From NCBI GenBank assembly GCA_013911065.1, contig JACERV010000003.1:1-64000 (forward strand): a DNA stretch of 64,000 nt, given 5' to 3'. This document shows, in pieces, positions 7,823 through 17,449 of this stretch; position 1 is the first letter of the stretch, and the number at the start of each line of letters is the position of its first letter. This DNA comes from Ruminococcus sp. (GTDB lineage Bacteria > Bacillota > Clostridia > Lachnospirales > Lachnospiraceae). The notes beneath the pieces were generated by a model that was not told the DNA's origin, did no database searches, and was given only the letters and a program-made list of their open reading frames with translations. The position numbers and the translations under genes were made by a program.

Positions 7823-8005
7823 TTATAAGAATTTCATTAAGTCTTGTTTGTTCTTCATTGCAGAATTAGCTGCATCCTGGAAAAGTTGTTTTATTTCAGG
7901 ATCCTCGGCCTGAGATGCATAATCAGTCATTTTGCAATGTGTTGTGTCATAGCCGCCAATGAGATGACGTAAGTTTTGCAGATCAAGTATTGAAATATCG
8001 GACAT
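7823..8005 (-). CDS. small CotF-like spore coat protein
   Basis: 60 residues, one helical hairpin: LQNLRHLIGGYDT followed by KMTDYASQAEDPEIKQLFQDA and a NKQDLMKFL end. The same layout is seen in short CotF-like proteins that precede cotF in clostridia, supporting a coat role. A strong AAAGGAGG site precedes the ATG. It is the promoter-proximal gene of a two-gene spore operon. Confidence 0.7.
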   Translation of the reverse strand: MSDISILDLQNLRHLIGGYDTTHCKMTDYASQAEDPEIKQLFQDAANSAMKNKQDLMKFL

Positions 8006-8063
8006 AATTTGGCCTCCTTTGAGAAATAATATTTTCGAGGTTTATTATGTCCTATAAACTAAA

Positions 8064-8070
8064 TAGTATG
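8064..8070 (-). promoter_or_regulatory. candidate sporulation-sigma -10 (SigE/SigG type)
   Basis: On the minus strand the bases read CATACTA, matching the -10 consensus of sporulation sigma factors, 59 bases before the coat gene start. I could not find a convincing -35 at the right distance, so this is a candidate only. Confidence 0.35.
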
Positions 8071-8102
8071 CGCTGATTTTGTTACTAATTTTTTGAAAAA
8101 TT

Positions 8103-8825
8103 TTAATCAGAGGATGCCGGAGGACGCAGTCTGGTATGGAGAATAAATTCTGAGAATAATTCCCTCATTTCAGAGGATGTGCGGTACATACATTCCGGAT
8201 GCCACTGGACTCCAATAGCAAAAGGATGGGATGGCATTTCAATAGCTTCAATTGTTTTGTCTGTTGCATGTGCACAGGCAACCAGATTCTTTCCCAGCAT
8301 TCCGACGGTCTGATGGTGGAAGCTGTTCACCTCCATTCGGGAGCCGATATACTTGCGAAGCTGTGAAGTTTTTTCTACATGAATTTTGTGACTGACTTCT
8401 GCTCTTGAATAAGACTGCTGCATGTGGTTCAGCGGACGTCCGGGCTGCAGGGAAATATCCTGATAAATTGTGCCTCCGCAGGCCACATTAAATACCTGCA
8501 TACCCCGGCAGATGGAAAAAACAGGTTTTTTGGTACTTAATACAGCCCTCATCAGACGAAGCTGGAATAAATCAAGAGTGATATCCGTTTTGCCAATGCC
8601 ATTTTTCGGCTCCTCTCCAAATAAAAGCGGTGTAATATCGCCTCCTCCGCAAAAAAGAAAGCCGTCGCAAAAGGTAATATATTCTTGAATCGCGCTGTCT
8701 GAACGTATTAAAGGAAGAATAAAAGGAAGTCCTCCGGAATACCGGATGGACTGAATATAAGTGTTGGTTACAAATTGTCTGTCATCCATAAAGCCGCAGA
8801 CAACTACTCCAATTTTCGGTTTCAT
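8103..8825 (-). CDS. gamma-glutamyl-GABA hydrolase-like class I amidotransferase
   Basis: 240 residues, peptidase C26 / PuuD-like. The nucleophile elbow is CRGMQVFNVACGG, and the His-Glu part of the triad is in GVQWHPE near the C-terminus. SFHHQTV is also typical. Enzymes of this family cleave gamma-glutamyl bonds in gamma-glutamyl-GABA or related compounds; the real substrate is unknown. I chose the ATG at 8825 (AAAAGGAG site) because the longer reading has no ribosome site and adds non-homologous residues. It is transcribed divergently from an M19 dipeptidase, hinting at a shared role in peptide or gamma-glutamyl turnover. Confidence 0.85.
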   Translation of the reverse strand: MKPKIGVVVCGFMDDRQFVTNTYIQSIRYSGGLPFILPLIRSDSAIQEYITFCDGFLFCGGGDITPLLFGEEPKNGIGKTDITLDLFQLRLMRAVLSTKKPVFSICRGMQVFNVACGGTIYQDISLQPGRPLNHMQQSYSRAEVSHKIHVEKTSQLRKYIGSRMEVNSFHHQTVGMLGKNLVACAHATDKTIEAIEMPSHPFAIGVQWHPECMYRTSSEMRELFSEFILHTRLRPPASSD

Positions 8826-8891
8826 AAGCACTCCTTTTCTGGCATAGGATAGTTCAGGCAGAAAGAACACTGCCAGTACACTAGCGTATGT

Positions 8892-8905
8892 AAAAATGTG
8901 GTAAA
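8892..8905 (+). promoter_or_regulatory. candidate extended -10 promoter for the dipeptidase
   Basis: TGTGGTAAAAT within 8892-8905 forms an extended -10 (TG-G-TAAAAT) about 55 bases before the start codon at 8958. No clear -35 is seen. Confidence 0.4.
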
Positions 8906-8957
8906 ATATACCTGGTGCAGTGAGGACATTTTGTGTAAGAAAGGAGTACAAAAAATA

Positions 8958-9971
8958 ATGAATTTGGTAGACATGCATTGTGATACAATCAGCGAATTGA
9001 TGAAAGCTCCGGCAGATGATACCCTTGCGGGGAACAGCCTGAGCATTAGTATAGAAGGAATGGAAGAGGTGGGAACTCTTGCACAGTTTTTTGCCTGTTT
9101 TGTAAATGCTGCTTCTTTTGAAGAGTCGAAAACATCACGAGACCCGGGAAGAGCAGGGCAGCAGAAACGGATATCACCGGCAGCATGGGAACGTGCTTAC
9201 CGGGCTGTGATGAAAATGATAGAAAGAATGGATGGGGAACAAAATGAAAAAGTAAAAACAGCATGTAACTATTCTGAAATCATGGAAAATAAGAAGAGAG
9301 GAATTATCTCTGCAGTTAAGACAGTAGAAGAGGGCGGTATTATTTCTGGAAAACTATCAAGACTGGATACGCTTTATCGGGCAGGAATCCGGCTTGTGAC
9401 CCTGACCTGGAATCATGCCAATTGTCTCGGATACCCAAATTCCCGGGAAAAAACAATTATGGAGAAAGGCTTGACAGGATTCGGATTTCAGGCGGTAGAG
9501 CGCATGAATGAATTAGGAATACTGGTGGATGTATCTCATTTATCTGACGGAGGATTTTGGGATTGTATCAAAATCAGTAAAGTACCGATATGTGCATCTC
9601 ACTCCAATGCGAGGGCACTTTGCAATCATCCGAGAAACCTGACAGATGAGATGCTCCGGGCACTTGGAGAAGCAGGAGGGGCAGCAGGGCTTAATTTCTA
9701 CCCGCCATTTTTAAGAGAAAACGAGACAGCAGTTCTGGATGACATTGCCTGTCATGCAGTACATATGATACAAGTTGGAGGAGAAGGCGCTGTGACAATT
9801 GGAACCGATTTTGACGGCTTCCATAATGAAGACAGGGAACAGTGGATTGGGCATGTCCGGGATATGGGACTGGTATGGGAGGCGATGAAAAAGAGAGGAA
9901 TTACAGAACGGCAGCTGGATAAGATTATGGGAGAAAATGCATTGCGGATTATAAAGGAAGGGATGAAGTAG
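8958..9971 (+). CDS. membrane-dipeptidase family protein (peptidase M19)
   Basis: 337 residues, zinc dipeptidase of the renal dipeptidase family. Metal and substrate motifs are visible: DMHCDT at residues 5-10 (HxD), VKTVEEGG, RLVTLTWNHANCLG, DVSHLSD, ICASHSNARAL and GTDFDGF near the C-terminus. Bacterial members hydrolyse dipeptides, including ones with D-residues. No signal peptide is seen, so it is probably cytoplasmic. The start at 8958 is set by an AAAGGAG site. A divergent gamma-glutamyl hydrolase-like gene lies upstream. Confidence 0.92.
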   Translation: MNLVDMHCDTISELMKAPADDTLAGNSLSISIEGMEEVGTLAQFFACFVNAASFEESKTSRDPGRAGQQKRISPAAWERAYRAVMKMIERMDGEQNEKVKTACNYSEIMENKKRGIISAVKTVEEGGIISGKLSRLDTLYRAGIRLVTLTWNHANCLGYPNSREKTIMEKGLTGFGFQAVERMNELGILVDVSHLSDGGFWDCIKISKVPICASHSNARALCNHPRNLTDEMLRALGEAGGAAGLNFYPPFLRENETAVLDDIACHAVHMIQVGGEGAVTIGTDFDGFHNEDREQWIGHVRDMGLVWEAMKKRGITERQLDKIMGENALRIIKEGMK

Positions 9972-10019
9972 AAGAACTGGACATCTTCGTTATCTGCGAA
10001 AACTCAAGCATTTAAGATA

Positions 10020-10048
10020 TTGCGCCAGGGTAGCAGTAGTGCTATAAT
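10020..10048 (+). promoter_or_regulatory. sigma-A type promoter for the uracil/xanthine permease
   Basis: TTGCGC (10020-10025) and TATAAT (10043-10048) are 17 bases apart, 49 bases before the start codon at 10097. Confidence 0.65.
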
Positions 10049-10096
10049 GGGAAAGATAAAAAATTTTCAGGAAACGAGAGAGAAGTGGAGGATTAT

Positions 10097-11359
10097 ATGG
10101 AAAGTAAGAAAATCATTCAGGTGGAAGAGAAAGTTCCATTTAATATGCTGGTGCCTTTGAGTATTCAGCACATGTTTGCAATGTTTGGGGCATCAGTCCT
10201 GGTGCCTTTCATATTTGGAATTAACCCGGCAGTTGTACTGCTTATGAATGGGATTGGAACTTTATTATTTATTTTCATTACAAAAGGAAAAGCACCGGCA
10301 TATCTTGGCTCCAGTTTTGCATTCCTCGCACCGGCAGGAATTGTTATCAGCAAATGGGGCTATAATTATGCTCTGGGCGGATTTGTTGTGGTAGGATTTT
10401 GTGGATGTATCCTGGCACTGATTATTTATAAATTTGGTTCGGACTGGATTGATGTCGTGCTTCCTCCGGCAGCTATGGGGCCTGTTGTAGCATTGATCGG
10501 CCTGGAACTGGCAGGAACGGCGGCATCCAATGCAGGTCTGAGGGATGAAGTAATTGATATGAAAAATGTCATTGTTTTTCTGGTAACGCTGATGACAGCA
10601 GTACTTGGTTCCGTATTATTCCGGAAGTTTTTATCGGTTATTCCGATTCTGGTTGCAATTATTGTGGGATATGTGGCAGCACTTCTCTGCGGTATTGTAA
10701 ATTTTAATGAGGTGAGTTCTGCAGCGTGGCTGGCATTACCAAACTTTGCATTTCCAAGATTCAAATGGGAAGCAATTATCATTATTCTTCCGGTGCTTTT
10801 GGTCGTTACGTCTGAACATATCGGACATCAGATCGTGACTAGCAAAGTGGTTGAGAGAGATCTGATAAAAGATCCCGGACTTCACCGCTCGCTGTTGGGG
10901 GATTACATATCCACCATGCTTTCTGGTTTTGCTGGTTCTGTGCCTACTACAACATATGGCGAGAATATTGGCGTCATGGCAATGACCAAAGTATACAGTG
11001 TTTATGTGATTGGAGGGGCAGCAGTGCTCTCTATTGCCTGTTCCTTTATAGGTAAGATGACTACATTAATCAATACAATTCCAGGGCCGGTTATCGGCGG
11101 TATTTCATTTTTACTATATGGAATGATTGGAGCCTCCGGTATTCGTATTCTGGTTGATGCACAGGTAGATTATGGAAAATCCAGAAATATGGCGATGACA
11201 TCTGTAATCTTTGTGACAGGACTTTCAGGAGTTGCTGTGCAGTTTGGAAGCATTCAGTTATCAGGAATGGTTCTTGCATGTGTGGTAGGTATGTTAATGG
11301 GGCTGCTGTTTTTTATACTGGACAAGCTAAAATTGACAAATGACAGAGGTGAGGCGTAA
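10097..11359 (+). CDS. uracil/xanthine permease (NCS2 family)
   Basis: 420 residues with 12 or more hydrophobic segments. The NCS2 signatures are clear: QHMFAMFGASVLVPFIFG near the N-terminus, KAPAYLGSSFAFLAPAG, a TSEHIGHQ motif in the middle (substrate-binding Glu region) and TTYGENIGVMAMT. These proteins import uracil or purine bases with protons. UraA-type members carry these same motifs, so uracil is the best guess. GGAGG five bases before ATG 10097 fixes the start. The gene has its own promoter and a strong terminator, so it is a single-gene unit. Confidence 0.88.
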   Translation: MESKKIIQVEEKVPFNMLVPLSIQHMFAMFGASVLVPFIFGINPAVVLLMNGIGTLLFIFITKGKAPAYLGSSFAFLAPAGIVISKWGYNYALGGFVVVGFCGCILALIIYKFGSDWIDVVLPPAAMGPVVALIGLELAGTAASNAGLRDEVIDMKNVIVFLVTLMTAVLGSVLFRKFLSVIPILVAIIVGYVAALLCGIVNFNEVSSAAWLALPNFAFPRFKWEAIIIILPVLLVVTSEHIGHQIVTSKVVERDLIKDPGLHRSLLGDYISTMLSGFAGSVPTTTYGENIGVMAMTKVYSVYVIGGAAVLSIACSFIGKMTTLINTIPGPVIGGISFLLYGMIGASGIRILVDAQVDYGKSRNMAMTSVIFVTGLSGVAVQFGSIQLSGMVLACVVGMLMGLLFFILDKLKLTNDRGEA

Positions 11360-11373
11360 GGGTTATACTAATC

Positions 11374-11417
11374 ACAATAAGAGCAGTTCTGCGTTTATTC
11401 AGAACTGCTCTTATTGT
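11374..11417. terminator. strong rho-independent terminator after the permease
   Basis: ACAATAAGAGCAGTTCTG (11374-11391) pairs perfectly with CAGAACTGCTCTTATTGT (11400-11417). The arms can terminate from either side. Confidence 0.9.
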
Positions 11418-11548
11418 TTGTCCGGAACCTGATACTTTTTTTAGGAGCCGTACCTAGAATGCCGGCTTTTAGGTTGATTCTTTTGATTTTTTAAGGAATA
11501 TGAAATCCATTTTATTAAATTGACAAAACGATACAAGAAAGGGCAAGA

Positions 11549-11576
11549 TTGAAATATCAGTTTTCTGGCCTAATAT
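11549..11576 (+). promoter_or_regulatory. candidate promoter of the amino-sugar locus
   Basis: TTGAAA (11549-11554) and TAATAT (11571-11576) are 16 bases apart, 60 bases before the phosphorylase start. A TTGACA at 11520 lacks a good partner. The YesN-type regulator from this locus may bind nearby. Confidence 0.4.
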
Positions 11577-11635
11577 GCTAAGATACAACCAAGGAAAATC
11601 CATTTAAACTTATCGTATCTTTAAAGGAGGCATAT

Positions 11636-14047
11636 ATGCAATACGGACATTTTGATAAAGAAAACAGGGAGTATGTCATTGATCGGGTTGACCTTCCAAC
11701 TTCATGGACCAATTATCTGGGGGTAAAAGATACCTGTGTGGTAGTCAATCAGACAGCAGGCGGATATATGTTCCACAAATCACCAGAATACTGCCGTGTT
11801 ACAAGATTTCGAGGAAATGGCGTACCAATGGACCGGCCGGGGCATTATGTATATCTCAGAGACAATGGGACAAAAGATTACTGGAGCATTTCCTGGCAGC
11901 CAGTGGGCAAACCCCTTGAAGAAGCGAAATATACCTGCCGCCACGGAATGTCTTACTCTATTTATGAATGTAATTATGAAAAAATAAAGGCGGTTCAGAA
12001 GCTTTTGGTACCTATGGATGAAGATGTGGAGCTTTGGGATGTGACTGTAACAAATGAGGATGAAAAGCCAAGGGACATCAGTCTCTTTACTTATTGTGAA
12101 TTTTCTTTCCACCACATTATGATTGATAACCAAAACTTTCAGATGAGCCTTTACTGTTCTGGTTCCTCCTATGAAGACGGCATCATTGAGCATGATTTGT
12201 TCTATGAGGAATTTGGGTATCAGTATTTTACATCCACGATAGAGCCGGATGGATATGACTGCCTTAGGGACAAATTCCTTGGGCTATATCACACAGAAAC
12301 CAACCCGGTGGGCGTTATAAATGGGAAATTAAGCGGGAGTTCAGAACTTGGCAATAACCACTGTGGCTCCCTGCAGCATAATTTTGTTATAAAACCAGGG
12401 GAGACAATCCGGATTGTCTATATGCTTGGGGAAGGAAATAGAACTGTGGGAAAGCGTATCAGGGAAAAATACCGGAACCTTTCCAATGTAGAGAAAGCAT
12501 ATCAGGATATTAAGGACTTCTGGGATGCGAAACAGAAAAAATTGCAGATTCAAACCCCGAATGAAGGAATGAATACTTTAATTAATACCTGGACGTTATA
12601 TCAGGCTGAAATCAATGTAATGTTCTCACGCTTTGCCTCCTTTATTGAAGTAGGCGGAAGAACTGGTCTTGGATACCGGGATACAGCACAGGATTCCATG
12701 ACAATCCCCCATTCCAATCCGGAGAAATGCAAACAGCGCATCCGTGAATTGATGCAGGGCCTTGTATCAGAAGGCTATGGCCTTCACCTGTTTCAGCCGG
12801 AATGGTTTGCAGGGGAGGATTCTGTTAAGCCATTTAAATCCCCTACTGTGGTTCCTTCACCAGATAGGGACAGCATTGTCCATGGAATAGAGGATGCCTG
12901 CTCTGATGATGCCTTGTGGCTGGTTTCTTCTGTTGTGGAATATATCAAAGAGACAGGGGAATTTGATTTTGTGGATGAAGTCATTACTTATGCAGATGGG
13001 GGAGAAGGCACGGTTTATGAACATCTTACCAAAATTCTTGGTTTTTCCTCAAAACAGGTCGGGTTAACAGGCATCTGCAAAGGCCTTAGGGCAGACTGGA
13101 ATGACTGCTTAAACCTTGGCGGGGGGGAAAGTGCTATGGTGTCTTTCCTGCATTACTGGGCACTTACCAACTTTATCTCCCTTGCAGAGCATTTAAACCG
13201 TGATGAAGATGTAGAAAAATATAGTGCAATGGCAAGTCAGGTGCAAAAAGTGTGTAATGAAGAACTGTGGGATGAAGAATGGTTCATCAGGGGGATTACA
13301 AAGAATGGTAAAAAAATTGGAATGGCTAAGGACGAAGAAGGAAGGATTCATTTAGAATCGAACACCTGGGCAGTCCTCTCTGGTGCGGCAACTGGGGAAA
13401 AAGGAATACAGGCCATGGACAGTGTGTATAAGCATCTGTTTACTCCTTATGGCATCCAGCTTAACGCCCCTTCCTACACAAAACCCAATGATGATGTTGG
13501 ATTTGTAACACGTGTTTATCCCGGCTTAAAAGAAAATGGTGCTATTTTCAGTCACCCTAATCCATGGGCATGGGCAGCAGAATGTGAGCTTGGCCGTGGG
13601 GACAGAGCAATGGAATTCTATGATGCACTCTGCCCCTATTACCAAAATGACAAAATTGAGATTAGAGAAGCTGAACCTTATTCCTATTGCCAGTTTATTA
13701 TGGGCAGGGATCATACAGGATTTGGCCGTGCCAGGCATCCGTTTATGACTGGTACAGGGGGCTGGGCGTATTTTAGTGCAACCAGGTATATACTCGGCAT
13801 AAAACCGCAGTTTGGACATCTGGAAATTAACCCTTGCATCCCAGGAGACTGGGAAGGATTTCAGGTTACCAGGCAATGGCGGGGAGCAGTTTATGAAATT
13901 AAGGTGGAGAATCCCCAGGGGATTATGAAAGGTGTGAAAGAAATCTATCTTGACGGGAAAGCCGTAGATAAAATTCCTGAAAAAGAACCAGGAACAATAC
14001 ACCAGGTACATGTCATTATGGGAAAACAGATAAAAGCGGCAAAATAG
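11636..14047 (+). CDS. chbP: GH94 phosphorylase, probable N,N'-diacetylchitobiose phosphorylase
   Basis: 803 residues, full length for family GH94. These enzymes split a beta-1,4 disaccharide with phosphate to give a sugar 1-phosphate and a free sugar. The N-terminus (YGHFDKENREYVI, NYLG, TAGGY), MDRPGHYVYLRDNGT, the RFASFIEVGGRTGLGYRDTAQD block and RADWNDCLNLGGGESAM match Vibrio chitobiose phosphorylase, as I remember it, far better than cellobiose phosphorylase. The general acid lies in the ADWND motif (residues 486-490). Expected products are GlcNAc-1-phosphate and GlcNAc. The next gene, a phosphohexomutase, would convert the phosphorylated product. Substrate specificity is inferred by similarity. 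A strong AAAGGAGG site precedes the ATG. Confidence 0.85.
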   Translation: MQYGHFDKENREYVIDRVDLPTSWTNYLGVKDTCVVVNQTAGGYMFHKSPEYCRVTRFRGNGVPMDRPGHYVYLRDNGTKDYWSISWQPVGKPLEEAKYTCRHGMSYSIYECNYEKIKAVQKLLVPMDEDVELWDVTVTNEDEKPRDISLFTYCEFSFHHIMIDNQNFQMSLYCSGSSYEDGIIEHDLFYEEFGYQYFTSTIEPDGYDCLRDKFLGLYHTETNPVGVINGKLSGSSELGNNHCGSLQHNFVIKPGETIRIVYMLGEGNRTVGKRIREKYRNLSNVEKAYQDIKDFWDAKQKKLQIQTPNEGMNTLINTWTLYQAEINVMFSRFASFIEVGGRTGLGYRDTAQDSMTIPHSNPEKCKQRIRELMQGLVSEGYGLHLFQPEWFAGEDSVKPFKSPTVVPSPDRDSIVHGIEDACSDDALWLVSSVVEYIKETGEFDFVDEVITYADGGEGTVYEHLTKILGFSSKQVGLTGICKGLRADWNDCLNLGGGESAMVSFLHYWALTNFISLAEHLNRDEDVEKYSAMASQVQKVCNEELWDEEWFIRGITKNGKKIGMAKDEEGRIHLESNTWAVLSGAATGEKGIQAMDSVYKHLFTPYGIQLNAPSYTKPNDDVGFVTRVYPGLKENGAIFSHPNPWAWAAECELGRGDRAMEFYDALCPYYQNDKIEIREAEPYSYCQFIMGRDHTGFGRARHPFMTGTGGWAYFSATRYILGIKPQFGHLEINPCIPGDWEGFQVTRQWRGAVYEIKVENPQGIMKGVKEIYLDGKAVDKIPEKEPGTIHQVHVIMGKQIKAAK

Positions 14048-14062
14048 AAATGGAGGTATCAT

Positions 14063-15484
14063 ATGATTAAATTTGGTACAGGTGGTTGGCGTGCAATTAT
14101 TGGGGATGAATTTACCAAAACAAATATACAGCTTTTGGCGAAAGGTCTTTGCAATAAAATGAAAGCAGAAGGAGTTGCAGAAAAGGGGGTTGTCCTTGGC
14201 TATGACCGCAGATTCTTAGCCAAAGAGGCAATGTGCTGGGCTGCATGTGTTTTTGCCAGAGAAGGCATTCATGCTTCACTTGTGAATAAATCATCTCCCA
14301 CCCCCCTGATTATGTTCTATGTAATGAAACACGACCTTCCATACGGACTGATGATTACCGCCAGCCACAATCCTGCTATCTATAATGGAATTAAGATATT
14401 TACTGCAGGAGGAAGGGATGCAGATGAACTTCAGACACAGGATTTAGAAGGATATATTGCGCAATTGTCTGCAGAAGATGTAGAAGAGATGGATTATGAA
14501 GTGGGGCTGGCTTCAGGTCTGATAGAGGAAATTTATCCATTAAACGAATATCTGGATCATATTATTGACAGAGTCAATATGGATGCCATACGCCGCCGAG
14601 GCTTAAGGATTGCTATTGACCCTATGTACGGTGTCAGTGAAACTTCCCTCACCACCATATTCCATACAGCACGCTGTGAGGTCTATACCATCCATGAGCG
14701 GCATGACACGTTATTTGGCGGCAAACTCCCCTCTCCATCCTCTGCAACCCTCCATGCCTTACAGCGGGCAGTGAGTGACAGGAGATGCGATATTGGAATT
14801 GCTACCGATGGGGATGCCGACCGGATTGGTGTTATTGATAATAGGGGGCGCTTTCTCCACCCTAACGATATTCTGGTACTGCTGTATTACTATCTGGTAA
14901 AATACAGGGGCTGGAGCGGGCCTGCTGTCAGGAATATTGCAACGACTCATATGCTTGACCGGGTTGCCAGAAAATTTGGCCAGGAATGCTATGAGGTTCC
15001 TGTGGGATTTAAGCATATTTCCGCCAAAATGAATGCAACCAATGCCGTTATTGGAGGTGAATCTTCTGGCGGACTTACTGTAAGGGGGCATATTAAAGGA
15101 AAAGACGGCGTATATGCGGCAGCTCTTTTAGTAGAAATGATTGCCCTTACAGGAAAAAAACTTTCTGAAATCTGCCATGACATTGAACAGGAATTTGGTG
15201 CCACATATATGGAAGAGGGAAATTACCGCCTCACTTATGAGAAAAAGCATGAAATCCATAAAATACTGATGGAGGACAAAAAGCTTCCTATTCTGCCTGT
15301 AAAAATCAATCACGTTTCCTATCTGGACGGAAGCAAAGTATACTTTGAAAACGGCGGCTGGGTAGTCGTAAGATTCTCCGGGACAGAGCCATTGATGCGT
15401 ATCTTCTGCGAAATGGGCACACTTAAGGAAGCCAGGGAAATCCTTTCCCTCTACGAAGACTATCTGAGTATTACGCCGGAGTAG
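14063..15484 (+). CDS. phosphohexomutase, probable GlcNAc-1-phosphate mutase
   Basis: 473 residues of the alpha-D-phosphohexomutase superfamily. The four site motifs are present: TASHNP phosphoserine loop (about residue 100), DGDADRIG metal loop (about 251-258), GGESSGG sugar loop (about 333-339) and RFSGTEPLMRI phosphate loop near residue 438. The gene starts 15 bases after the chbP stop with a GGAGG site, so the pair is co-translated. Similar phosphorylase-mutase pairs occur in the Vibrio chitobiose operon. Conversion of GlcNAc-1-P to GlcNAc-6-P is the likely role, by context. Glucose or mannose phosphates cannot be excluded. Confidence 0.85.
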   Translation: MIKFGTGGWRAIIGDEFTKTNIQLLAKGLCNKMKAEGVAEKGVVLGYDRRFLAKEAMCWAACVFAREGIHASLVNKSSPTPLIMFYVMKHDLPYGLMITASHNPAIYNGIKIFTAGGRDADELQTQDLEGYIAQLSAEDVEEMDYEVGLASGLIEEIYPLNEYLDHIIDRVNMDAIRRRGLRIAIDPMYGVSETSLTTIFHTARCEVYTIHERHDTLFGGKLPSPSSATLHALQRAVSDRRCDIGIATDGDADRIGVIDNRGRFLHPNDILVLLYYYLVKYRGWSGPAVRNIATTHMLDRVARKFGQECYEVPVGFKHISAKMNATNAVIGGESSGGLTVRGHIKGKDGVYAAALLVEMIALTGKKLSEICHDIEQEFGATYMEEGNYRLTYEKKHEIHKILMEDKKLPILPVKINHVSYLDGSKVYFENGGWVVVRFSGTEPLMRIFCEMGTLKEAREILSLYEDYLSITPE

Positions 15485-15535
15485 GTATTTCACAAACTTA
15501 GTGGATATGGTACAATGCAACTAAATCCATACTAA

Positions 15536-15575
15536 AAAAAGCAGAAATTCTAACGTATGGAGTTTCTGCTTTTTA
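15536..15575 (+). terminator. terminator after the mutase
   Basis: AAAGCAGAAA and TTTCTGCTTT flank a loop, and the right arm runs into TTTTT. It separates the enzyme pair from the regulator and transporter genes. Confidence 0.75.
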
Positions 15576-15600
15576 TGTAATAGGAAAAGTGGAGGTTACA

Positions 15601-17355
15601 ATGGGATTAAATAAGAAAAATAAAAAGGAAGTATCTTTAAAATGGAGCATGATGCGGACTTTAATCCTTTGCTGGGTTATCCCCCTCACCTTGCTGACTA
15701 TCCTTGTAATTAATTTCGTCTATCACAATTTAAACAAACAGACAGAGCAAACCATTGTAAACTCCATGGAAAAGGCAGTAGAAACCTGTCTTTCAAGAAT
15801 GCAGGATGCCATTACCGCTTCAAAGAATGCCTCCTATCTTCCCACCGTCCGTGAGGTATACATAAAGCATCAGTCTGGTTATAGCAAACAAAAAACTTAT
15901 GAAGACATCACCTTATTTTTAAACCAGCAATATCGATTTGATAATCGTTTCCGCAGTACCATGCTGATTTTCACGGAATTTCCTGAACATGTTTATTACA
16001 CCTACACCAATAAAGATAAATCAACTTACTATAATATCCAGTATTTTAAACAGAATGTCTTAGGACCGACAATGGAGCTTTCCAAAGAATTGGATACGAA
16101 TGTTGCCTTTGTCCCTTTTGAAGAGCGGGTGTACATGGTAAGAAATTTGATGACATCTAATTTTAAACCTTATGCAGTCATTGTCATGGAGTTAAATAAC
16201 GAGTCGGTCTTTGAGAGCATCAGTACGATCTGGGGCTACGAGGAAGGAACAATCTATAAAAACGGCAGCCTGCTGTGGGGCTCACCTGAGAACCCCTACC
16301 TGCCAAGGTATGGAAAGGTGGCTCCCCTAAGTACATATTATAAGGATGCCCAGGGTTCCTATGTTTATAAGACAATAAAATACAATCAGGATTACTTAAC
16401 CTTTGTGGCAAAATTACAAGATGATGTAATCCTCTATGAAATGGATGTACTGGTTTACATTTTAACACTGTGTTTCCCGCTGCTGATTGCCTTTGTCCTG
16501 CTGGTCTTTCGGTTTTTCCATACAAAGATTACAAAGCCCATCGTCCAGTTAACTAAAGCCGCTCATCAAATTTCCGGAGGGAATTACGGCACCCAGATAC
16601 AAAAAATCCAGGGAAGCCAGGAATTCACATTCTTAGGGGAGGCTTTTAATTCCATGTCCCTGGAATTAAAGAATCAATTTGAAAAAATATTCCTGGAGGA
16701 ATTGGCGCTGAAGGATGCTAATATTATGGCACTGCAGTCCCAGATTAACCCTCATTTTTTAAATAATACCCTGGAAATCATTAATTGGGAGGCAAGGCTG
16801 ATGGGAAATTATAAAGTAAACGGAATGATTGAAGCCCTCTCCACTATCTTAAATGCCACTATGAACCGTAAGCAGGAGCATCACATTCCTCTGGCAGAAG
16901 AACTTTCCTATGCAGATGCCTACTTCTTTATTATATCCATAAGGCTCGGGGAACGTTTTCAGATTGTAAAAAAAATTGATGAGAGCCTTCTTCAGGTGCC
17001 TGTCCCAAGGCTTATTATCCAGCCCATCATAGAAAATGCAGTAGAGCATGGGATGAATGGACAGAACCAGGGGATTGTGACCCTCCATATCTTTTCAGAG
17101 GGTGATAAATTATATATTGAAATTAAAAATAAAGGGCGGCTGTCGAAGGAAGATGAAGAAAAGATCAATACTTTATTAAACGAGGAATCGGATACTGAAA
17201 ATGAACGCTCCACAAGCCTTGGAATCCGCAATGTTGACAGGCGTTTAAAGATTATTTATGGAAATGACTGTGGGCTTACTATTAAAAATGACAAAGAAGA
17301 TTCTACGGTCAGCACAATTATAGTCAAATTAAACAAAACAAACACAGACAAATAA
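15601..17355 (+). CDS. YesM-type sensor histidine kinase
   Basis: 584 residues. One membrane segment near residues 18-39, a large extracellular sensor region, a second membrane segment near 281-302, a HAMP domain, then a His_kinase domain with the phospho-acceptor in QSQINPHFLNN and an HATPase domain with QPIIENAVEHG. This layout is typical of YesM/LytS kinases that sense sugars and control ABC importers. The start at 15601 is fixed by GGAGG. Its partner is very probably the YesN-type regulator at 20741, separated from it by the transporter genes. The ligand is likely a chitin-derived sugar, by context. Confidence 0.88.
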   Translation: MGLNKKNKKEVSLKWSMMRTLILCWVIPLTLLTILVINFVYHNLNKQTEQTIVNSMEKAVETCLSRMQDAITASKNASYLPTVREVYIKHQSGYSKQKTYEDITLFLNQQYRFDNRFRSTMLIFTEFPEHVYYTYTNKDKSTYYNIQYFKQNVLGPTMELSKELDTNVAFVPFEERVYMVRNLMTSNFKPYAVIVMELNNESVFESISTIWGYEEGTIYKNGSLLWGSPENPYLPRYGKVAPLSTYYKDAQGSYVYKTIKYNQDYLTFVAKLQDDVILYEMDVLVYILTLCFPLLIAFVLLVFRFFHTKITKPIVQLTKAAHQISGGNYGTQIQKIQGSQEFTFLGEAFNSMSLELKNQFEKIFLEELALKDANIMALQSQINPHFLNNTLEIINWEARLMGNYKVNGMIEALSTILNATMNRKQEHHIPLAEELSYADAYFFIISIRLGERFQIVKKIDESLLQVPVPRLIIQPIIENAVEHGMNGQNQGIVTLHIFSEGDKLYIEIKNKGRLSKEDEEKINTLLNEESDTENERSTSLGIRNVDRRLKIIYGNDCGLTIKNDKEDSTVSTIIVKLNKTNTDK

Positions 17356-17370
17356 TAGCAATTAGAAACA

Positions 17371-17399
17371 TTAACCTTTTCACTTTCTTAGGGTATGAT
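17371..17399 (+). promoter_or_regulatory. candidate promoter for the solute-binding protein gene
   Basis: TTAACC (17371-17376) and TATGAT (17394-17399) are 17 bases apart, 51 bases before the start codon. Confidence 0.45.
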
Positions 17400-17449
17400 A
17401 GTAACAGAAGGGAACATAAAAACATTAAAACATTTATAGGAGGTATTTT